The notes under the pieces: model-generated
Databases searched by the model: none
Told to the model about the DNA's origin: nothing
What the model saw: the letters and a program-made list of their open reading frames with translations, nothing else
Source of the DNA: Pseudomonadota bacterium
GTDB lineage: Bacteria; SZUA-182; DTGQ01
DNA: 47,436 nt
Assembly (NCBI GenBank): GCA_030625085.1
Contig: DAOURK010000016.1
Location: 1 to 47,436 of the forward strand
Direction: 5' to 3'
Made by a program: the position numbers and the translations under genes
Shown: piece by piece, positions 42,535-47,436 of the stretch
Position numbering within the stretch: the first letter of the stretch is position 1
Layout: each line of letters begins with the position of its first letter

Positions 42535-44673
42535 ATGCCGAAAAATTATTTTAAAATGGAATACGGCCTGATTTTTTTAATTATTCTGTCCCCCTTGCTT
42601 ATAGGCGCTGTCTATCCATGGGCCTATGCTCTGTTGGCGGCAGTGGCCTACTGCCTTATGGGCTGCTGGTTGATAAGAGGACTACGCGGAAAATCCATGG
42701 GTTTTCCGCCGGTGTGTGTGGGAAAAAATTGCCGGATACAATGGGCTCTGGTATGGCCGTGCCTGTTTGTCCTTATAGCCTTGATCCAGCTTGCCCCTTT
42801 ACCCCTTTGGTTTATAAAATTTATTTCTCCGGCTGCCTATCGCCTTTATATGCCGTTGGGGGTAAAGTTCCACACCTTATCAGTGGATAGGTTTGCCGCC
42901 TGGAACGAGTTGATAAAGGTTTTTGCCTATCTGTGTATATTTCTTATCCTGGTGTATTATCCCTTTAATGGCTCTAATAGGGTATTGCGCCGAATCTACC
43001 GGGCAGTCATGGGCGTCGGCGCCATAGTGGGCATAGTGGGCTTAATTCAAAAATTTACCGGAGCTGATAAAATCTTATGGCTATGGGCCCCCTACATGAT
43101 AAATGAGCCCATTTTTTATGGTACTTTTGTGAACCCCAACCATTTTGCCGTTTATATAGAAATGATCATCAGCCTCTATTGGGGCTATATTGCTTATCAA
43201 ATAGCCGGTGGAGGTGGATATGAAGATGGATATGGAGGTGGAGGTAGATATGGAAGTAGAAGTAGAAGTAGAAGTAGAAGTGGATGTGAAGGTGAAGGGG
43301 GAGGGGGAGGTGAAGGGGGAGGTGGAGGTGAAGGGGGAAGAGGGAGGATGAAAAAAGCACGAGGATTCAAAACCTGGATTGTAGACATGGAGGATGTCTT
43401 GGCCAGGAGCGGTCTTCTCTTTTTTGTAATGCTCATCCTGACTGTTTCCCTTTTCTTTTCTTTGTCCCGTGGCGGAATAGCGGTTATCCTGATTGGCTTT
43501 TTGTTTTTCCTTGTCATGATAATTATTCGCCGTAGGCAGGTAAGGTGGCCCATGGTATTGACCGTATTTTTCCTGCTGTTTCTTTTTTCTTCTTTAACCT
43601 ATCTGGGGGTCAAACCGGTCCTGCAGGAAATGCAGACACTATCCGCATCAAGGGAAGATCCTTCCATTAAGTCAAGGATGAAGACCTGGCGGCACACCTG
43701 GGAGCTGATACGAGAGTTTCCTGTGTGCGGGGTGGGGCTGGGCGGTTTTGAGCAAATATACCGCCGGTATGAAAGGTGGAGGATCTGGTCGTATACGCAT
43801 AACGATTTTCTTCAGCTCTGGGCAGAGTTGGGTATGGGAGGGATTATCCTGCTATCCCTCGGCCTGGTTTTGTTTCTTTTGGGGGTCATACGCTGGGCAA
43901 AAGGCAAAGAGAGGTTAAATAGTGGTTTTGAGGCAGCGGAGTATATGCGCTTAGGGTGCTATACTGCTATGTTCTGCTTTTTGCTTCATAGTTTAATTAC
44001 CTTTAATTTTTATATCTTTGCCAATATGATGCTCTTTGTGGTTATTTGCGGAATGACTGTTAGGGGGCAAAAAGGGAGGAAGAGACCGGGGCCGGGGCAC
44101 AATCATAGGGCCGGATTTTGGAGAATGAGTTATGGCCTTCTGATGGGATTGATTCTGCTTTTGATAGTCGCTGCCCTAAGGGGGGGATATGGTCGGGGAG
44201 GTTATAAATCCGTGGGCGATCGAAATTTCCGGGAGCAGGTCCTTAAAGAATTGCCCATGGCCCGGATTATGCCCTTGTGGAACAATAGTCCTTATCGGTA
44301 TTATTTTTTGGCCAGGTGGTATGAAGAGAAAGGATTTGCCGAGGAAAATTCCGGCGACGAACAGAGAACCAACCGGCAAAAAGCTATTCGGGAAATGTAT
44401 AGAGCCCTGGAACTTCAGCCTGCCAGGTCACTTTTTTGGGCAAAACTGGGGTATTTGATGAGTCATGTTGAAGAAGAGGAAATCGGTTACCGCAAAGCTT
44501 TTGGTCAGGCGCTGCATTTTGCTCCCCAAGACGCAGGGCTCCACTTTTTTATAGGGTCTTATCTGTGGCGTCTTGGTGATCCATTAGGCCTTGGTGTCCT
44601 ACAAAAGGCCGTTAACCTTAATCCTTCCCTTGCTCGTAAATGTGAAAAATTGTTTAATATCTCCTTCCACTAA
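42535..44673 (+). CDS. O-antigen ligase/polymerase-like membrane protein with TPR tail and Gly/Arg/Glu-rich loop
   Basis: A 712-residue polytopic protein. About 12 membrane helices hold the Wzy_C-type loop with KTWRHTWELIREFPVCGVGL, GGFEQIYRRYE and the H-N motif YTHNDFLQLWAELGMGG. The soluble C-terminal part (about residues 600-712) has TPR-like helices (AIREMYRALELQPARSLFWA). Between helices, about residues 224-275, lies a low-complexity insert of Gly, Arg, Ser and Glu encoded by microsatellites. It would ligate or polymerise glycan at the periplasmic face and is the second such protein in the window. The start could also be the ATG at 42556. It is transcribed away from wza. Confidence 0.85.
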   Translation: MPKNYFKMEYGLIFLIILSPLLIGAVYPWAYALLAAVAYCLMGCWLIRGLRGKSMGFPPVCVGKNCRIQWALVWPCLFVLIALIQLAPLPLWFIKFISPAAYRLYMPLGVKFHTLSVDRFAAWNELIKVFAYLCIFLILVYYPFNGSNRVLRRIYRAVMGVGAIVGIVGLIQKFTGADKILWLWAPYMINEPIFYGTFVNPNHFAVYIEMIISLYWGYIAYQIAGGGGYEDGYGGGGRYGSRSRSRSRSGCEGEGGGGGEGGGGGEGGRGRMKKARGFKTWIVDMEDVLARSGLLFFVMLILTVSLFFSLSRGGIAVILIGFLFFLVMIIIRRRQVRWPMVLTVFFLLFLFSSLTYLGVKPVLQEMQTLSASREDPSIKSRMKTWRHTWELIREFPVCGVGLGGFEQIYRRYERWRIWSYTHNDFLQLWAELGMGGIILLSLGLVLFLLGVIRWAKGKERLNSGFEAAEYMRLGCYTAMFCFLLHSLITFNFYIFANMMLFVVICGMTVRGQKGRKRPGPGHNHRAGFWRMSYGLLMGLILLLIVAALRGGYGRGGYKSVGDRNFREQVLKELPMARIMPLWNNSPYRYYFLARWYEEKGFAEENSGDEQRTNRQKAIREMYRALELQPARSLFWAKLGYLMSHVEEEEIGYRKAFGQALHFAPQDAGLHFFIGSYLWRLGDPLGLGVLQKAVNLNPSLARKCEKLFNISFH
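43204..43352 (+). repeat. Purine-rich microsatellite with GAAGTA units and G-runs
   Basis: GAAGTA repeats nearly five times at 43253-43282, encoding Ser-Arg repeats. From 43291 to 43352 the coding strand has many runs of 2-5 G separated by A, GA or TGA, a strong G-quadruplex pattern. All units are multiples of three, keeping the frame. Such tracts slip easily, so loop length may vary between strains. Confidence 0.9.
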
Positions 44674-44698
44674 CCGGCAATTCTAATTTTGACCTTTA

Positions 44699-44728
44699 TC
44701 TGACTATAGTATTTCTATAGTTTTTCAG
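44699..44728. terminator. Weak bidirectional terminator-like hairpin
   Basis: ACTATAG (44703-44709) and CTATAGT (44715-44721) form a perfect stem around TATTT, followed by TTTT and then CAG pairing with an outer CTG. It lies between two convergent genes. The stem is AT-rich, so termination would be weak. Confidence 0.35.
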
Positions 44729-44891
44729 ATAATTAATTGCTATTTTTTATTGTCGCAATCGTTTTAAAATTGAGGATTGCGAGAGAATATTTTTGTAATC
44801 AGATGCAGTTATTTTCATTTACGACGAATAAAAAAATGTAGCAGAAAAGGGTAGGATGGGCAAAGGCTGTGCCGTGCACATCAAATGGGGC

Positions 44892-46376
44892 TTATAATTT
44901 TGCGGTTACTCTGATATAAACAAGGTTGTTCGTATAGTCATGGTCATCAATATTGGAGTTTTTCCCGGAATAGCGATAGCCGGTATCAATTTGAAAATAG
45001 GGGGAAGCCTGCCATAGAATGCCGGTATTTATCCGGTGATGTTTGATTTTTTCATATTCGGGCTCAAAATCACTCCTTAGCCATTCGCCGCTGACTTTAA
45101 GGTGGATTCTTGGGCGCAAGGGAACGTCCAATGAAGCATCAGCTCCCCAGAACTTATCATCCCAGTTTTTTTCAACATAGGTATCCTTCTGCTGAAATAC
45201 TGTCAGCCCAACCCGGTTTCGACGTTCGTAATTTACTCCCAGGCTGTGCCGGCTTATCTTTAGTGCGCCGCCTTCAAGATCATTTTGGTAAGATTGGTTA
45301 TAACTGTAAAAGGTTTTTAGTGTCCCTAAAATTAGAAATGTGCCCTGAACACCGGCATTCCAAAGCGGCCCTTCATCTGTAACCCCGTTGTCAAGCTCAA
45401 GTTTGTTCCATCCGCTTGTTCCGGTAAGTCTAAGTGAAGGACCTAATTGGCCCTGCAAATTTAAGCTTGCTTCCTGGCGGTTATAATCATTAAAATCGCT
45501 GCTGTGTGCGGTTTCCCGCGTGTAGCTATATAAAATATTCCCCTTTAGACGCCTGGAAATTGTCTTATTGAGTATAAACGATCCGCTATTAGATCCGCCA
45601 TGAAATTCTTTGTCCATAGATCCGGAATCAAGATATTCCGTGTTGCTGTACTCATATCCTACATTGAAAGTGGTTAGTTCTGTAAGATTTCTCTTAATGT
45701 AGGGGTGGATTTTTAGCTCATTTTTGGTGATTCGATCCACAAAGGGGCCCTCGTCTTTTGTTTCGGTGCGGGAATAATGCTCTTCACTGCTAAGCGAGTC
45801 CGAAAAGTCAAAAAAGAGTAAATTCGGGATAAGTGTCATATCTCTGTCAGTGCCCACACTCAGGCCGATATCAAGTGAAATATCGAATTCGTGTCTCAGT
45901 TCGTTTTTATCCGAATATCGAGAAAATATTAGCTGCTCGGGGTGATAGCTTAGACTGAATTTACATAACGGCCATGACATATTCAAGGAGGCGGCTAATT
46001 TGATCCGGGTAATAAAATCGGTGTATTCATCATCCGGCTTAAGAAATATATTGTCGTTGTATTCCTCTTCCATGGAAAAACTTAATGATGTAGACACATC
46101 TTTAATAAAATCGTTGAGGTGAAAAATGTGCTCAATTCGGCTATCTTCTTCAGGTCCGGAAAAAACAACAGCATTATTGGGATTGCGGAAATAGTGGAAA
46201 GCCGGCCCCCCCTGAGTCTCTTCTTCCCAATGATCGGGTGATGAAGGCAGAAGCCCGGCTGATACTGATTTTGCCGTTCTTGCTCCGGTGATCAACAAGA
46301 GTCCGGTGATCAGCAAGAATATGATAGAAATAATAAAAGCGATAATCGCCGTGTGTGCGGATAGGGATATTTTCAT
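44892..46376 (-). CDS. Outer-membrane beta-barrel protein of exopolysaccharide loci
   Basis: A 494-residue exported protein. A long hydrophobic N-terminus (about residues 10-40) ends in SVSAG. The rest is alternating polar/aromatic beta-strands in hairpin units with short charged turns. SLSFSMEEEYNDNIFLKPDD followed by TDFITRI matches the conserved start of beta-barrel proteins associated with PEP-CTERM/exosortase exopolysaccharide loci (TIGR03016-like). About 18-20 strands may be present, ending VYIRVTAKL. It probably passes or anchors polysaccharide at the outer membrane, complementing the short Wza. The start directly follows the stop of the small membrane protein gene (TAAATG), with AAGGTG upstream, so the two are coupled. 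Confidence 0.82.
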   Translation of the reverse strand: MKISLSAHTAIIAFIISIIFLLITGLLLITGARTAKSVSAGLLPSSPDHWEEETQGGPAFHYFRNPNNAVVFSGPEEDSRIEHIFHLNDFIKDVSTSLSFSMEEEYNDNIFLKPDDEYTDFITRIKLAASLNMSWPLCKFSLSYHPEQLIFSRYSDKNELRHEFDISLDIGLSVGTDRDMTLIPNLLFFDFSDSLSSEEHYSRTETKDEGPFVDRITKNELKIHPYIKRNLTELTTFNVGYEYSNTEYLDSGSMDKEFHGGSNSGSFILNKTISRRLKGNILYSYTRETAHSSDFNDYNRQEASLNLQGQLGPSLRLTGTSGWNKLELDNGVTDEGPLWNAGVQGTFLILGTLKTFYSYNQSYQNDLEGGALKISRHSLGVNYERRNRVGLTVFQQKDTYVEKNWDDKFWGADASLDVPLRPRIHLKVSGEWLRSDFEPEYEKIKHHRINTGILWQASPYFQIDTGYRYSGKNSNIDDHDYTNNLVYIRVTAKL

Positions 46377-46802
46377 TTAAAAATGCACCTTCCTTTGCCC
46401 TCTTTTGTGACGTGCGATGCGCGATTTTTTTAGTCTTCTTAATAACCTCCGAATTTCTAAAAGATAAATGGCTATTAGCGAGGAAAAAATAAAGATGGTG
46501 ACTGCCAGTCCTATAATAGTTCCCTTTCTTGCAAAGTTAGTATCTAAGTATCCGTGGAAAAAGAATATATCAGGCCAGCCCGGTCTATGAGCTTCGCCGG
46601 ACCAAGTATAGGGCAGGTGAAAGAGCATAGCCAACATGCGTATCCAGTCAGGGCCAAAGGCCCATAATCCACAGCAAACAATGGAGATAGGCATGATAAC
46701 CAGATGGCGGAAGGTTGTCCGACAGCGTCTTGCCGCATAGATAGCCAGATTAACTATAAAAGCAGCAGAGCTGCCTACTGCAAAGTGTCCGATCGGCAGC
46801 AT
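46377..46802 (-). CDS. Small polytopic membrane protein of unknown function
   Basis: A 141-residue protein with about three hydrophobic segments (residues 8-24, 35-60, 96-115) and a highly basic C-terminus (RRLLRRLKKSRIARHKRGQR). The N-terminus MLPIGHFAVGSSAAFIVNLA, with a His in the first segment, and the internal PDIFFFHGYLDTNF faintly recall YdjM-like membrane metal hydrolases, but the rest of their histidines are missing. AAAGGGA precedes the ATG. It is the first gene of a two-gene unit with the beta-barrel protein, so it may help that protein's export function. The family is not recognised. Confidence 0.68.
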   Translation of the reverse strand: MLPIGHFAVGSSAAFIVNLAIYAARRCRTTFRHLVIMPISIVCCGLWAFGPDWIRMLAMLFHLPYTWSGEAHRPGWPDIFFFHGYLDTNFARKGTIIGLAVTIFIFSSLIAIYLLEIRRLLRRLKKSRIARHKRGQRKVHF

Positions 46803-47147
46803 CTTAAATCCCTTTTTCTGTTATTAAAACTGTTAAGAAATTAGTAAAAGATTATATAGCCATAACCACAAAAAAGCAAATTTCTCTACTATTTTGAATT
46901 TTGTTATTCATTATAATGTGAACAATTTAGATATCCGGCAATTAAATGACTTAACTTAGTTCATTTTGAAAAGCGTGGTCAGGCTTTATACATAATACAT
47001 ATCATGCAATTATTATCGTCATTAAAATTAAACCTGAACCAAAAGACGTTCAGAATTTGAGTATTTAAAGAAGTTGCTATTTCTTGATGCTGCTGGTGAG
47101 GGATAAGAATTAATTGGATTTCCTTGATTAGCAAAGCTGTTTTTGAA
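46803..47147. other. AT-rich intergenic region between a minus-strand operon and a regulator gene
   Basis: About 345 bases without an open frame worth calling. Apart from the promoter candidate at 46851-46879, I see only AT-rich sequence and no strong hairpin or repeat. Confidence 0.5.
46851..46879 (-). promoter_or_regulatory. Sigma-70-type promoter candidate for the membrane protein/beta-barrel operon
   Basis: On the minus strand a perfect -10 box TATAAT (46851-46856) lies 17 bases from TTGCTT (46874-46879), a partial match to the -35 consensus. It is about 50 bases upstream of the ATG at 46802. The -35 box is weak, so an activator may be needed. Confidence 0.4.
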
Positions 47148-47436
47148 TTATATCTGGCCGTGCAGATTATGTTGGATTATTTTGTTATATAGAGTCTTGT
47201 AGTCAACATCAAGGATTTTAGCTGCTTCAGTTTTATGCCCGTTCGTTTTTTCAATGGTTTTTTGAATTAACTCTTTTTCCATAACTCCTAAAGCGATTCT
47301 GCAAGCATCAATTAAACCTAAATCACTGCCAAGATCAACATCCAAAAAATGGCCGGGGATTTTTTCTTCGTAAATAACCTTATTATCAATGTTATATTTT
47401 TTAGACTTTAACCATAGGGTCTTGTAATCCACTTTT
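47148..47436 (-). CDS. C-terminal part of an NtrC-type regulator with Fis-family helix-turn-helix (partial)
   Basis: The frame is open to the window edge, so the N-terminus lies outside. The last 50 residues read MEKELIQKTIEKTNGHKTEA followed by AKILDVDYKTLYNKI, the Fis-type DNA-binding domain that ends sigma-54 activators. About 60 residues earlier the segment KVDYKTLWLKSKKYNI repeats the recognition-helix part (VDYKTLYNKIIQHNL), implying a second, partly visible Fis-like domain. Regulators of this type often control exopolysaccharide genes. The ATPase and receiver domains cannot be seen here. Confidence 0.75.
   Translation of the reverse strand, partial: KVDYKTLWLKSKKYNIDNKVIYEEKIPGHFLDVDLGSDLGLIDACRIALGVMEKELIQKTIEKTNGHKTEAAKILDVDYKTLYNKIIQHNLHGQI

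Noticed and set aside
43253-43352. Short repeats as a CRISPR-like array
   Set aside because: Units are six bases or simple G runs without spacers, and they lie inside a coding frame.
43169-43553. Pro/Leu/His-rich minus-strand frames
   Set aside because: They are the reverse translation of the G-rich microsatellite in the polymerase gene.

Overview
This window is most of an exopolysaccharide/capsule-type locus from a Gram-negative bacterium. The diderm assignment rests on a Wza-like exporter, a Wzc-like tyrosine autokinase and an outer-membrane beta-barrel protein. DNA is moderately AT-rich. An NtrC-type Fis helix-turn-helix, abundant short dispersed repeats, broken toxin-antitoxin modules and a DUF1703-type AAA-ATPase/nuclease would fit a Desulfobacterota- or Nitrospirota-like anaerobe. 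That placement is inference; the sequence names no genus, and I saw no rRNA or tRNA.

Layout. Positions 1-1680 hold a methyltransferase remnant, a small anchored exported protein, a terminator hairpin and a MITE-like element with 11-bp direct repeats. Positions 1685-18382 carry a run of plus-strand sugar-assembly genes: GT4 and GT2 glycosyltransferases, a B12-type radical SAM enzyme, two methyltransferases, a multispanning GT39-like protein, fused remnants of deleted genes, and an AsnB-type amidotransferase. Positions 18487-30967 continue with a GT4, an O-antigen-ligase/polymerase-like protein, an MBOAT plus SGNH O-acylation pair, an ExoA-like GT2, a second GT39-like protein, an exosortase-locus-type GT4, a polysaccharide deacetylase, a FemAB/GNAT-like protein and a Cys-cluster (YkgJ-like) protein. 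Positions 31000-34000 hold a GT4 gene cut in two, with a secreted right-handed beta-helix gene between the halves; a second deacetylase-like gene follows. Positions 35400-39060 are a decay zone: two truncated toxin-antitoxin pairs, a duplicated scrap of wzc, an AAA-ATPase/nuclease gene with an in-frame TAG, and a repeat family with covarying palindromes. From 39069 come wzc and wza (minus), a large Wzy/WaaL-like protein with TPRs and a G-rich low-complexity loop (plus), then a beta-barrel protein, a small membrane protein and the end of a Fis-type regulator (minus).

How the genes could work together (inference): GT2 and GT4 enzymes build a repeat unit on a lipid carrier. AsnB-type, FemAB-like, methyltransferase and radical SAM enzymes could modify its sugars. 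The ligase/polymerase-like proteins join units, Wzc/Wza and the barrel export the chain, and MBOAT/SGNH, deacetylases and the beta-helix protein edit it outside the cytoplasm. Several genes match sets known from exosortase (XrtA)-linked loci, but no exosortase or PEP-CTERM protein lies in the window.

The most distinctive signal is mosaic structure. Direct repeats bracket single genes (a GT4 at 10608-11777; the ATPase/nuclease at 36817-38577). Related 30-40 bp leaders precede three GT4 genes. Truncated fragments and dispersed repeats sit at breakpoints. The locus appears to have been reshuffled gene by gene.
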